Assembly: GCA_951804985.1 (NCBI GenBank)
Contig: OX638132.1
Location: 28,602,440-28,666,439, forward strand
Length of the DNA: 64,000 bases
Reading direction: 5' to 3'
Source of the DNA: Dryomyza anilis
Lineage: Eukaryota > Arthropoda > Insecta > Diptera > Dryomyzidae
Shown: positions 12,393 through 24,798 of the stretch, one piece after another
Position numbering within the stretch: position 1 is the first letter of the stretch
Layout of the letters: each line of letters begins with the position of its first letter
Translations under genes and position numbers: made by a program
The notes under the pieces: model-generated
Told to the model about the DNA's origin: nothing
Databases searched by the model: none
The model's input: only the letters and a program-made list of their open reading frames with translations

Positions 12393-12679
12393 CATGCGAT
12401 GATACAGTATAACAACGAAGAGTTGTCGTTGTCAAAGTGTGTGTATACGCATCGTAATTCGTTATTGTTGTATTCTCTTCTTTCTGTTAGTGTTCTCTTG
12501 TAGCGTTTCAGTTTGTGTTCGCAGAGATAAATGTTAATCTGCACGATATTATTTGTGTTCTCTTGACATACGGTACGTGTAGCATACGGATTTTTTTAAT
12601 CTCTGACGAAAACAGAAATATGCCTATACGAAATATTCCTTATATTTATTATGAATGTATATTTCAATTTATTATGGCC

Positions 12680-13408
12680 TTGAGATTTTGAATTGTCTCG
12701 TCAACATCACTTGATTTATACAATTATTTTTTATTAGTTAATTCTAGTTAAAACATAATTCAAATTGTTATGTTATTGGATTTATTTTTTGTTAGTAAAA
12801 TAATTTATTTTTTGTTGAAGAAATTATTTTTAGCAAAAATTCGTAGTGCAAATTTTCATACGGAACGTCCGTAATTATTGTTCGATTTATTACGAAATAA
12901 CTGTAAACTTTAGGAACAAAGTGTACATATACTAAAATAAAGTAAATTGCTGAGACAATTGTTCTGAGATAATTCAAAAATATATATTGTACGCAAAAAG
13001 TATTTTTAGAATAAAAACCGTACTGATAATTTCTATGTGGAATTTTTTGTGCCGTCCGGAATTTTTCTGTGATTTATTATGAAAAAACTATAAATTTTTG
13101 GAACAAAGTGTAAATATACTATGAAAGCACATGATTTCAGATATTTTTTTTAAATAATACAAAAAAAATGTGTACGCAAAATTAGCTGACTTTTTGGCAT
13201 TTCCATATAAACCTCGACATGCATTTCCGTTTTTGTCGCGTCCGGAACAACAATTATTTAATTTATATCTTTTGATCTATCGTATAGAATTATCTAATTT
13301 TGTGCAATTGAATAGTCCTATTTAAATACGACTTGAGCAAAAAAAAATCAAGTACATTTATTAAAGTTCCTTTGAAATATTAAAGTTTTAAGCGTACAAA
13401 TGTCCCGT
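12680..13408. repeat. Diverged tandem array of about 186-bp units
   Basis: Landmarks recur at about 186-bp spacing: CGTCCG(G/T)AAT at about 12865, 13052, 13239 and 13410; GAACAAAGTGTA-ATATACTA at about 12916 and 13100; GTACGCAAAA at about 12989 and 13172. The third unit is shorter and more diverged; a fourth, earlier unit is possible. The form resembles an old satellite-like block. Confidence 0.65.
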
Positions 13409-14929
13409 CCGGAATCCCTATGCCCATATGCATACGAACTTTCGTTTATATTAATTTAAAAATGCTTTTTTGATAATCGATATTGTTTACAGTAAACATG
13501 TAAACTATTGCGAGCAATGCACGTTTCAAAAGAAATTCGTTTGCCGCAAACGATCTGTAAACATTGATTGGTCAGGAATGAAATATAATTCCAAGCGGAG
13601 ATCGGACGAGGACAAAAAAAATAATGCTTAAATAAATCAAAATTAAAAAAATAAATATATTATTTTTTACTTAAAAAAAAATCAAACGAAAAATTCGTTT
13701 GTTAAATATTTGACGTTTGTGAGGAACGAAATTTTTCTTTGCGTGTATGGACATTTTTATGATGTTAACCTGCTCGGTTATCGTAACAATTTAACGATAT
13801 TGCAATTTCTGTAGAATGAAAAAATAAAATTTGAGGTTACTACATCCGAAAGTGCATTTGAACGAACTAACAATATGGTTATAGTAAAATAAGTTACATC
13901 AATTTGCATTTCATAATCTATCTTCACAATATGCACCCAGAGAAATAAAACTTTTATTCTTATTATTATTTTTTATAATTCAAGTTTGTGGAAAAGTTTG
14001 CAATATTTTTAAACTGCCTTTGTCATATTCTGTTCATTAAACTGTCTGTGTTTTTCTTTAACGATATTTCCGCTTCAGTGTTCAAGAATATAATAAAAAC
14101 TATTTATAAATTACAAATAATCTTTATTGATTAAAAGAAATATTGAATATACGTGCTTAATCTATAATTAGGTCATATTCATTTCGTATTCGTTTTCTTG
14201 CTTTTGCCACTTTTTCACAATTTTGTCTACCTTATCAATTTGCCGCACTTTCAAACACCCAGTAGGAAATACTTAGCCTTGGGTAAAATACTCATTTACG
14301 AAGTATATTTAGCTTGAAACAATATTCTACAATGTCTGTAGAATCAGTTTATATATTGATAACATTTACAAAATACTTCCTATTCGCTGACCCTTAATAT
14401 ATTCCCTCAATAGAACAATTTAGTAGGTATCTAACATTTCAAGAGTATAACTACTCAAGTACATATTTTGTAATAGTTATAATAAACACTTTGACTTTGA
14501 ATGCATTCAGTCTAAATGCACTGACTGATAGATACGACAGACAGACAGACTGACTACAAAAACAAAACCCACAGTCAGTCGTTAGAGCTTTTTAATCTCT
14601 CAGCCATTAATGTGGAACATGTTTGTTTATTTTAATCTAACCTACATTCAAATTGGACGGCATGGCGTGTATGTCGTTGCGTTGCATTTATGACATTTAT
14701 ATATATTTTTTTTTTTTTTTGCTTATATTCATTATTAGTATCTACTAGATGAGGCAGTAGTAGTAGTGGGCAGACGCATCAAACTGACCTCAGGCTGTGC
14801 ACAGTACATACATATGATGTTGCTATATTTGCCATAATCTAAGTAAAAATTATAAATGCAAAAACAACAAAAAAAATGACCTACTTTTCTTTGCATGTTT
14901 TACTCATTCACTATTAATTATATTCATTA

Positions 14930-16661
14930 AGTAGGGGCGCCTTGGGTAAAGTGGGACATGTTTTGATTTTCTTCCAAAAAAAAAGTAAATTTGAAAAATG
15001 TTTTAAATTCTTTTGAAGAGTCTATTCCATAGATGGGTTCATGATCTAACTTTTTGCTTTTACAGACTACCATTTATACGCCTTTTAATTGATTTTTGAG
15101 CGATTTTTCAAAACAGCTCAGTTTCGGACTATGTTATTTATGGTAATGTGGGAAACTTCAAAAATGTTTAGTCTTTCTTTTTCATGTTTTTTTTTATAAA
15201 TAAAATTTATTAAAAATAAATTTCAATATTGTAATAAATAAAGAATGGTAATCCAAGAGAAAATAAAAAGTAAAAAAAGTTGAAAATCATAAACATCTAT
15301 AATAGACATCTGCACAAGTGCATTTGAAACCCACATCAAGACATTCATGTCGTTTCAAAAGATTTACTGTCGTCCACTCTATGCTTAAAAATCAAATGAA
15401 TGTCTTGCTCACAACAACAAAGCACCAAGTACTGTCAAAACAAAACACAAACAAAACAAAACTGCAGTGAAGAGGTCTATGATGATGTGCAATAAAAATT
15501 CAAATACTGAAATGAACTGTTTATGACTCCGAGTACTTAGTGCATTTTTCATTTTTGTATCATTCTTAGGGCCAGTTTTTCATTGCTCGTTTAAACGTAG
15601 TTTAAACTCCGTTTAATTTTGTTAGCGGTTTTTCAGTGATAGTTTGAAATGAACACAGACCAAGACAATACATATGGCACCACAGGCAAATGACAAATAA
15701 TTCTCTCGATTTTGACTTCTGATAAATGTCATTCAAAATTAAATAAATAAAAAAAATGTTTCAGAAACATAAAATTAATGTGTTTTAAATATTTTTTAAT
15801 ATAAAATATATATAAATATATATATATATAAAATATATATATATATAAAATATATATTCCTTTTCGACCATAGCGTTGTTTTTGTCGTACAACATTTTTT
15901 TTTAACAATTTTTTCTTTTTGAAAAAATAATATTTGTTGTATTTTTTGTTAACACATAAATAACGACAACAATATTACTGCCGTCGAACGCGGCATTTTT
16001 GTTGTTTTTATTGTTCGTCTTCTCACTCGGTACTCGTTGCGCTCACTAGCTGCACCCACTGTATTTGTTGCATGTTCAGCGACAATGTTGTCGTTTGGTT
16101 TTGCTTTTCAAAACATTGAATGACTTGATGTTTTGACAGTACTTGACACCAATGAAACAAATACTGCAGTGAAGTGAAGTCGCTCAGAGACTTCACCATA
16201 ATACTGTCGACTGTCATTTTCAAAATGAATTCAAAACTGTAGAGTGCAGCAGTGCATATTTGCAGAGGAAACTTCAAAACCATTTGTACAGATGTCCTAA
16301 TCTCTAAACATATGTTAAGAAAATTTGAAAATTCGCGGCATTCTTCTGCAATTCAGATCTTATCTCAGGTGCAGTCAAAATGTTGCGTTTGTGGTCAAGA
16401 TTATTTTTTTGTTGGCTATACCAATTTAATAATTTATATAATACAATATTTTTCACTAAAATTGCATAAAATTGCAATTTTTTTCTCAATTTTTCTCGAA
16501 ATGCAATATAAATGTATAAATTTGATTATAACCAAAAGTTGATGCCTTATTAAGAAGAATTTACCAATTGCTTTTTATTTTTCTCAGTGCAAAAACATGT
16601 CAAAAAAAATTACAATTTCCCACATTACCACATGCCCCACTTTACCCCAGGTTCCCCTACT
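14930..16661. mobile_element. Element with AGTAGGGG ends, host of a nested TAGACATC element
   Basis: Left end AGTAGGGGCGCCTTGGGTAA (then AGTGGGACATG); right end is the inverse of AGTAGGGGAACCTGGGGTAA (then AGTGGGGCATG). The spacing is 1.73 kb, of which about 1.0 kb (15303-16299) is another element inserted later. A subterminal copy of GGTAATGTGGGAAA occurs both at about 15141 and near the right end. No transposase was found in what remains. Confidence 0.75.
15303..16299 (-). mobile_element. Non-autonomous element with TAGACATC ends and 8-bp target duplication (copy 2)
   Basis: Inverse orientation to the copy at 4481-5269; ends TAGACATCTGCACAAGTG and the inverse of TAGGACATCTGTACAAATGG. Flanks are ATCTATAA (15295-15302) and ATCTCTAA (16300-16307), again an 8-bp duplication with one mismatch. 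The centre holds an AT-dinucleotide run (about 15790-15860) not present in copy 1. It is nested in the AGTAGGGG element. Confidence 0.87.
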
Positions 16662-17857
16662 CTATGTTTTTAGTGGTTAATACTTCTGTGATTACTTTAT
16701 ACATAGTCAACATTAAAAGTGAAAGGCTATATTTAATTTAAGTGTCCCCTCTTTAAGATCATAGAGAATGCGTGGCCCTTATAATTCCTGAGTCGATGTA
16801 TCAACCGTCTATCTGTCTGTTGAAATCAGTATTGCAGAAAAACTAAAAAAGCTAGAACACCAAAACTCAGAATATATGTTACTTGTATACCGACGCTGTC
16901 CCTCATTGGAAATGGGCGTGATCGATTGATTATTACCTTGTATAATATATCTCATATATCACTAACATTTACGATAGAATATTACTTTAACTGCCAAATT
17001 GTCCTTTTTTTTAACCACTTCAAACATTATAGAGTAAGGTTAAATATTAAGAAGCTCTGAAGAATCTAGACCGTGCCTCTATTACCATTTCAGCTGTGCG
17101 AGTTTTATTTGTACTCAAATGAATTTATGAAAAATATAGACATTTCCTGAAACATTTATGAATTCGATCGAAATTTATTAATAAAGAACACAATTTTTAT
17201 ATATTTTTAAACAAAATAATTTTGTTGTGGTACTTCGAATGTTCGATTCGTTCGATTTTTTTTTTCTGTGTATAAACTATTAATTTCGATAAGTTTATCT
17301 ACATTTTTGTTAAGTACACGATGCCATGTATTGTTTACACTTCGTTGTCAGGCGTTTGTTTCTGTTAATATTTGTTTCCGGGTGCTGCTGGGCGCTCAAG
17401 TAATGCGGTTGCATTTTAGAATCATTGTGTGAAAAACATTTTTTTATTTTCGAAATTGTTTTCATTCCATGAATGCATTGTATTTTTATAAATGTATTTA
17501 TATACAAAACGTGTTGTTTCTGCAACTTGTGTTTAATAGAAGATCGAACGTTACATTTTTTTAATCAATTATTATTTTTAGATTTTTATAATACTTACAG
17601 TTTGCTTCGAATGAAATACAGGGTTCATATTCTACTCCGTTCGGAAGAGATCTACTCCTTTTTCTTCTGTATACAAATTTTGAAAATATTCTTATCTATC
17701 TCTGCATAAAACAGGAATTTCTGTTACATAAATCTTTCTAATTGTTTTAACTATTACGCAAGAAAAATCCTCTTTTGACATTAGGTTGAAAGAATGAAAA
17801 AGTCTGTTGTACCAACAAACTTCATTCGGTCGAATGGTTTACAAATTTGCTGGCGGA

Positions 17858-17925
17858 ACTGCCATATTAGCCTATACACATGAAATATTAGTCTATACAC
17901 ATGAAATATTAGTCTATACACACTC
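17858..17925. repeat. 21-bp tandem repeat
   Basis: Three units built on TAGTCTATACACATGAAATAT lie side by side. Short, no coding. Confidence 0.75.
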
Positions 17926-18129
17926 CCAATGGTTCTAAATTTGTACTAAAGTGTTCTAAAACAGTTCGAAATTGGTTGCAATACAAACTACAACTCTTTA
18001 ATGTTGACAATAACAACCGACTAAGTGGTTGAAAGAACCGAATAAGTTGGTTGGCGCAACAAATCTCTATTCTGTGTGTAGTTACACTAACTATCAGCTT
18101 TTCAGGTTGTCTAACTTTCGAACCGTAAT

Positions 18130-18690
18130 TTCTTAGAATGTTTGTATTAGAGGTTTTAAAATCAAGTACACCATTACAAAACCAATTTATTACCTTTCAA
18201 ATGAGACTAAGTTTTTCAATATTGAAATATCTTTTTGACATATAATTTCCTAAAAAAAAAGAATTGCTCTCTTTTTGATCTGTACGTCAAAGCTCTCTGT
18301 TTCTTGTCGCCGTATTGTCCGTCTTGTCCGCCGTCTTCCTGTTTGCGTTCTTTTTTTATATTTCAGGACTTTTCAAATCATACGAGTCTGCTCAGATGCA
18401 CTGGATTCGCTCGTTTTTATCATATTTCATTTATTATATTATTTTAAAATCGTTTTTCAATTTCAATTCAGCATTTACGCATATGAGAAAAATAATCGAT
18501 AATTCGTTGACATTTGGCAGTGATGTAATATTAAACTAAACTTGTTATATTAAACATACTTTTTTTTTATTATACATGAAATACGTGTAAAATATTTTAG
18601 GAGACAGAACATGAGTGCAAAGTTTCAATGAAATCAAAAATATATTTAAAGGGCGTGATATATTTTTGTTTGTTTTTGAAGCGGTACATC
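18130..18690. mobile_element. Palindromic miniature element (family B, copy 2, decayed)
   Basis: TTATTACCTTTCAAATGAGA (about 18190) and AACATGAGTGCAAAGTTTCA (about 18609) match the inner and outer arms of 9105-9720. The pyrimidine-rich middle (about 18300-18370) is unlike copy 1 and may be an insertion. Confidence 0.5.
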
Positions 18691-18823
18691 GGGAAAAAAG
18701 TGCACTTTAAAATTGAAAGTTCACGCTATCAATTTAAAGATTTGATGAATTTAAAGTACAACACTTTAATTTGAAATTTATATATCACTTATCTTCATGC
18801 TAGTAGAACATAATTCTTACACA

Positions 18824-19112
18824 AAAAAATATAATCGACGTAAATATATTAACCTATATTAGTTGCATTCATTAATCAATCCAGCAATCAAATTCAAATG
18901 AATTTTTTATATAAGCATTTGTTATATAAGCAATTGCGGCGGAGTTTTAGCAAATATAATTGCTGAAACTGCCTATTTGCTGCATTGACGTACAAATATT
19001 CATATTAGCGAACGTAGTTGCTGAATTAACGAAGAATAGTAAAAATGTTCATTAAATTAGTAAATTTCATTGCTGGATTGATTAATGAATGCAATTAAGC
19101 ACAATTTGATGA
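18824..19112. mobile_element. Palindromic miniature element (family C)
   Basis: GCATTCATTAATCAATCCAG (about 18861) pairs with its inverse at about 19071. Inner arms with GCAATT and CAAATATTCATATTAGC also pair. The element is a near-complete palindrome of about 290 bp. Confidence 0.72.
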
Positions 19113-19999
19113 ATAAAAAAAAGCACAATTCGATGAACTGTCCGAATAAAAGGGATGTCGGAATGGATAAGATTTACAACAAAGATCAATACTGAGAAAG
19201 AGAGAGGTAACGCAGGCAATGGCCATACGATCTGAAACTCATTGAGAGAATTTTTTGTATTCTTACAAAAAATTAAAAGTGACACTTTAGATGTAAAAGT
19301 CCAACTTTAAAAATTAAAGCGTCACATTAAAATACAAAATTTATTTAAAATTTAAAGTAAACTCTTTGAAATTTATAGTTTTCAAATACGGTTGCCCGAG
19401 ACAAAATTTTTCTGGAATATTTCCGGCAAACGCACAGATAAAGTGAATATTTTGGGAAGTGTATAGCAGGTTGTAAATTTTTGTGGAATTTTTATGGCAG
19501 ATTCACGCCATATTTCTGAACTGCCTCGACCTCGACCCTGTCAAAAATTTTGTCTGGGGTGACTTTCATACATGCACATTTTTAATTTTAAAGTTTTTTT
19601 GCACCGAAGTTTAAAGTTATTTTAAAGTTTAATTTTCTCGGTGTAGTCGGTAAAATGCCATTCTCCTCAAATTTTAAATTAAGTTTAAATTTTAACTGAA
19701 TATCGAGTCCTTTTAGTATGCTTAAAAAATATTTCCAAATATCAACAAACAGTACAATAACTGTATGTTTTTCAAAGACTTATTTAAATGTAATGTAGCA
19801 AAATGCTTTAATTTAAAGACCTAATTTGACAATTGCCATCTCTTTAAAGGACGGCGAGACAATTTCGCTAGTAGATACAGCGCTTAAAGTGCTCTTTCTA
19901 TTAGTTTCGGTTATTTTTATTTTATTCTTTCAACAAAACCTTTTTGTTTAGGCAATAAAAATGAATGAACGAACGTCTACATTTCAACGAATTAACAAA

Positions 20000-20750
20000 C
20001 ATTTAATTTTATGTCTGACAGTGCAAAAGAGAAAATCGATATCTCATCCCCCTCACTTCTTTTTTGCCATTTCCATTTCCGCTGGTTGGCAGACTTACTG
20101 GCTGCCAGCCTGGCTGGCTGGCTGACTGTGGATGGCTGTATGATTGTTCGCTTGGAGTTGGGTGGAATATTGTGGGGTGGTTTGTTGGGTTCTGCCCTAA
20201 TGTAGCGACGACGACGAAAAAAAAAAAAAAATTATGTACGTGAACTGAAAGCAAAACACAGACATACCGACAAAATCCGATGTACCACCGTGCCACCGAA
20301 TGTCATTGTACCACTCCCAGCAAGCAACGCAATGAGCTTTTAGCATATACAAAGGACAGACGTGTGGACGGACGGACGTATGGACGCACAGCCAGACACA
20401 CACACACACATGTAGACTTACGTACATACTGCAGATGAACGGACGGACGGACGGACGCACGACCAAATAACAGAATGAATAAATGTACAGATGAACGAAT
20501 GGACGGACGGACGCACGCATAGATGCAGGAATGTACAGAGATCCCGGCTCTAGCCGGCCCCGTATGTGTAGCAAAATAAAACAAAACTGCTCGTGAAACT
20601 GCAGAGCAGCACCTTGTGCGCCATCATCTAATGTGAGCCGACCGACGCGTCGCTCCAGCAACGGGTCGACTGACGAGACTGTAAAATGTGTTGCCGCTGC
20701 TGTTACTGCTGCTGCTGCCTGTCTGCATTGAACTTCAATTACATTATATA
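20000..20750. other. Repeat-poor block with (GGAC)n/(GCAC)n runs, possible upstream promoter region of gpp
   Basis: GC-richer DNA with CpG-containing stretches near 20630-20710 (ACGCGTCGCTCC, then GTTGCCGCTGCTGTTACTGC). It also holds GGAC/CACA simple repeats (20360-20520) that create long but meaningless minus-strand frames. It lies about 5 kb before the presumed 5'UTR exon. A promoter is only a guess. Confidence 0.25.
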
Positions 20751-20934
20751 GTTAGACTGTGTGTGGACAGAAATAATTTATGTATCATTGTACGCAAATA
20801 TAACATACAAAACACTATGTTTGTAAATAAGCATCAACCGCGCTGCGCTCTCCATCCGTCCATGCAGGTTTTCAAATTTAGACTTATGTGCTAACTACAC
20901 CACACAACACGATTTTTACCTAAATCATCCCATA

Positions 20935-21306
20935 CAGTGTTTTCATTCTGCTCCGATCGGAGTAGATCTCTCCATTTTATTTGTATTATAAAAATCTACT
21001 CTGCTCCGGTAGTAGCATTTTCTACTTTCTCTTAATTCTTTACTCCCTTTTACTGAAATCTACTCCCTTTGCAAAAATTGCTTTTTTTTAATTTGATGAG
21101 AAAAAAACTCTAGAACAGTCATTATATAAAAGCCATAAAATCAGGAATGAATAAAAATGTTAAAAATTAACATATCTATTAATTTATTTGAAATCTAATA
21201 CACTATAGCATATTTCTATATTTTTCTTCTCTTTTTACACAAAAATACTCCATTGTGCAATATTTTCAATTCTACTCCCTTCAACTCATTTCTACTCCCC
21301 ATTTGC
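20935..21306. repeat. CTACTCC-rich repeat
   Basis: The motif TCTACTCC(C/G) occurs repeatedly and at both edges (CTGCTCCGATCGGAGTAGAT at about 20950; TTCTACTCCCCATTTGC at about 21290). A related fragment lies at about 17625-17660 (CTACTCCGTTCGGAAGAG). Probably the ends of a non-autonomous transposon. Confidence 0.5.
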
Positions 21307-21416
21307 ATTGGCGAAAAGTGTGTACACTGATCACATAGTTAATTTTAATTCGAATATTCTGATTTTGAATGCATGTCAACCATTTTATTATACAACCAAA
21401 TAGTTCAAATTGAGTA

Positions 21417-21577
21417 CACTCAGAAAAAATCCTATTAAATTTAATAGGACATTCAATAGTATACAAAAAATAAATATTTTCATATAAACACAAAAACAGT
21501 TCAATAGTATTTTGTAGTATTTAATGGGATTTAGCTATTAAAATAAATTTATCCTATTGACAAATTTTAATAGCAAA
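21417..21577. mobile_element. Partial element of the CAC(C/T)CAGAAAA family
   Basis: Starts ACACTCAGAAAAAATCC, continues with AATAGGACATTCAATAGTAT and ends in TTTATCCTATTGACAAATTT, matching the longer copies at 37503, 45989 and 47886. It directly abuts the next repeat at about 21580. Confidence 0.65.
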
Positions 21578-21579
21578 CC

Positions 21580-22302
21580 AGTTGGGAAGGTTGGATCACA
21601 TGGGAAATTTTAAAGTAGGTGTAATTATGATAGTTAGGATTATCAAAATTATAGTCGGTCTAAGCCGACTATAAATACCCTACACATATGTGTGGTTACC
21701 ATTCAAAGTGATATATAGGTCACCAGGGTATACGAATCCTGAAAATATCTACAAACGTTCAATCACTGAAGAATTTCCATTCATTTGATACCCATATTTA
21801 CAAATGGGTAGGTGTACCGAATTTCGACTTTTTTTTTGTGAACCACAAGTCTTTTCGCCGGAAAACTTTATTATCATGTATTTGAGCATGATGTCAATAT
21901 ATATTTGACCGAAAAAGTTTACCTAAGCACGTATACATAAAAATTGATCTTTATATGAACATTTTATATGAGGTATTTAAACATAAGTGGTCGGATCATA
22001 GGTCACAATGAACCGATCTCGCCAATTTTTTCGCACATACAGCGTAGGTATATTAGTAATCTAAGTTATAAGTTTCATATATCTAGCTCTTCAATTTTAA
22101 AAGTAGTAGGGATTTCAACAGACAGACAGACAGACAGACAGACGGACAGACAGACGGACAGACGGACATCGCTAAATCGACTCAGGAGGTCATGCTGATC
22201 AAGAATATATATACTTTTCCATACCGGAGATGCTTCCTTCTGGGTGTTACAAACGGCGTACCAAACTGAATATACCCTTTCACTCTTAGTGTAGGGTATA
22301 AA
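21580..22302 (+). mobile_element. Dispersed repeat with GACA/GACG microsatellite and 3' hairpin, copy 1
   Basis: Begins GTTGGGAAGGTTGGATCACA; contains a paired TAGTCGG...CCGACTA motif with TACCCTACAC (about 21654-21683); then a GACAGACAGACGGACA run (about 22115-22170) and CTGATCAAGAATATATATAC; ends in the TATACCCTTTCACTCTTAGT hairpin with GTAGGGTATA. Two similar copies follow in the same orientation. This layout resembles repeats common in fly genomes; I cannot name the family. Confidence 0.75.
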
Positions 22303-22727
22303 AACTATTGATTTTATAGTATTTTTAATCGTAAACACTTTCGAAAATATGTCATATCTGAGGTGCAGGTTGTATGTGAGGTAGGTGTGGCAATCAAATC
22401 CAATTTATATACTCCATATACTACTTTCATCTATCTAGCAGCTCATTTTGTTCTATTGTTTTCGTAATTTCCAATAAAACACTTCTTTGCTCCACGTGAA
22501 ACTTAATTTTAAACTGGATATGGAGCACAAAACAAAATAATTTAATTTTCATTAAAACTACTCCCTCGGGAAAACGAACTTTACTAGTCTGTGCACGTGA
22601 CTAGTTTCTCGAAGAAAAATAACCGGTCCTAGTTCTGTCACTTTTATATTAAAGCAATTGGTAACTTTAACATGGAATTGGCCTACGAGGTGGTAAATTA
22701 AAACTTCTTGCAGACCTTTCACAGAAA

Positions 22728-23268
22728 AAACGAGTTGGGAAAGTTAAATCACATGGAAAAGTTCGGTCACATAGGGCTGAGTTTTATAGTCGGTCGGGCC
22801 CGACTATGGAATACCCTACACTCTTGGTGAATATATTAGTGCTATAATTTGGAGGGATAATTTTTAATAATATACGACTAAAATTTCCACTACAAAAAAT
22901 CCATAAAAAATTTAAAAATTCAAATGTGGGCGTATTACGCCCATTTTTGGAACATATATTTTAAAACGAATTCTAACAATATGTTTTAAATTTTATAAAT
23001 ATATATGTAATACTTTTCGAGTTATTCGTTCCTTAATAGTAATATATAAGGGAGTTGTATGGGAGGTAGGCGTGTCCGTTGACCGATTTTGCTCAAATCC
23101 AAACTCCGAACAATTTTTTTTCTAAAACGTATTGAATTTTATTGCATTCTGACCATTATCTTTCAAGTTATCTTGTAACCGGTCAGACACAAGACAGACA
23201 GACGGACATGGCTAAACGGACTCAGGTAGTGATGCTGATCAAGAATATATATACTTTTCATAATATAA
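22728..23268 (+). mobile_element. Dispersed repeat with GACA/GACG microsatellite, copy 2 (3' truncated)
   Basis: Starts at CGAGTTGGGAAAGTTAAATC, has the palindrome TAGTCGGTCGGGCCCGACTA (about 22789) and the GACAGACAGACGGACATGGC region, then stops abruptly after TATATATACTTTTCATAA where copy 3 begins, so its 3' hairpin is missing. Confidence 0.75.
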
Positions 23269-24092
23269 ACGAGTTGGGAAAGTTAAGTCACATGGGTAAG
23301 TTCGGTCACATGGGGCGGATTTTTATAGTCGGTCGGGCCCGACTATGGAATACCCTACACCTTTGGTGGGCATATTAATTTGGGATATTTAATTGCATAC
23401 CTTAATTTTAAAGTTTTTAACTATGCTGAACCTCCCCACCCTCAGAATTTTATTCATATATCAGAAATTTACGTCTTATATCCCCATATATTAAAAAATT
23501 TATATAAAAGTATAAAAAACTAAAAAAAAAAAATTTAAATATAATTGGGCGGACCACGCCCATATTTAAAATTCTGAAAGGCTAATATTTCATAGATTTG
23601 ATTTTAATAATTTACGGATCAAATTTCCACTATGAAAACCCGGGAAATAATGAAAAAAAAAGTGGGCGGATCACTCCCATTTTTAGACCACATATTTTAA
23701 GGTGAATTATAACAATACGTTTTAAATTTTATACCTATATCTTGAATGCTTTTCGAGATATTAGTTTCTAAAGAGTTATATAAAAGTGACTTGTATGGGA
23801 GGTGGGCGTGTCCGTTGACCGATTTGGCTCATTTTCAAACTTAGTTCCTACTTTTGGCTAAAATATATTGAGACGAAATTTCATCGCATTCTGATCAGTA
23901 TTTCTCAAGTTATTCTGTATTCGGACAGCAAGACAGCAAGACGGACAGACAGACGGACATGGCTAAACGGACTCGGGTAGTGATGCTGATCAAGAATATA
24001 TATACTTTTCTATACCGGACACGCCTCCTAAGGGGCGTTACAATATATGCACAAAGTTAATATACCCTGTACCTCATAGGTGTAGGGTATAA
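23269..24092 (+). mobile_element. Dispersed repeat with GACA/GACG microsatellite and 3' hairpin, copy 3
   Basis: Complete copy: CGAGTTGGGAAAGTTAAGTC, palindrome TAGTCGGTCGGGCCCGACTA (about 23327), body, GACAGACAGACGGACATGGC, CTGATCAAGAATATATATAC, and a terminal hairpin TATACCCTGTACCTCATAGG followed by TGTAGGGTATA. Head-to-tail with copy 2. Confidence 0.78.
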
Positions 24093-24665
24093 TAACTAAC
24101 GACATCAATGTTATGAAAGCGATCATAAATATGAAGAACGCTTGGTAATCGTCGAAAAAGTGTTCTTCAATATGATGTAAAGAACACGTTTCATACATTA
24201 TTCTTTTTTGAAACATATTTTTCCAAAGACATTTTTTTTCGATTTTTTTTTACCGACTTTTCTTTTGTCCGAAATTTTTTTTTCGGATAATTTTTTTTTT
24301 TACATTTTTTTAATGTTATTTTTTAAATAAAATTTTTACAACACTTTTTTTCTAACTATTTTATATATATATATATATTTTTTTTTTGATAAAATATTAT
24401 GAACAAATTTATCAATATGACAATTCCAATTCATTGTATTGAATATTTTGTTCATATATATAATTAATGCATTCATTTAATAAACGGTGGTATCAATTTG
24501 ATGAATCTGGTAGTTGGTGAAAAAATACATAATATATATGAATAAGTTTTTCATATTGAAGAATTTTTGTGAAGAATGTGTTAGACATATCACAGAACTG
24601 ATCTTCAAGATCCTGTTCTTTGTCGATACCAATGGTCCATGGTACAGTCCTTGTATACACTCAAA

Positions 24666-24798
24666 ATAAAATCTACGAAAAATTCGTGAAATTTATCTAC
24701 GAAATATATCGTTAAATAAAATAATATATCGTAAAAATTATGATAAAATTTACCTATGAAATATTTCATTTATTTTTTATTCGTAGATTTTATCTAGT
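24666..24798. mobile_element. Small palindromic element with AAAATCTACGAA ends
   Basis: ATAAAATCTACGAAAAATTC at the left and the inverse ATTCGTAGATTTTAT at the right enclose about 130 bp rich in CGTA motifs. Confidence 0.6.

Noticed and set aside
20197..20661. 154-codon minus-strand frame with many VRPSVRPF repeats
   Set aside because: Produced by the (GGAC)n/(GCAC)n simple repeat; no start context, no homologous domain.
23142..23378. Frame containing THMGK/SHMGRIFIVGRARL-type repeats
   Set aside because: Lies across the junction of two dispersed repeats; not a gene.
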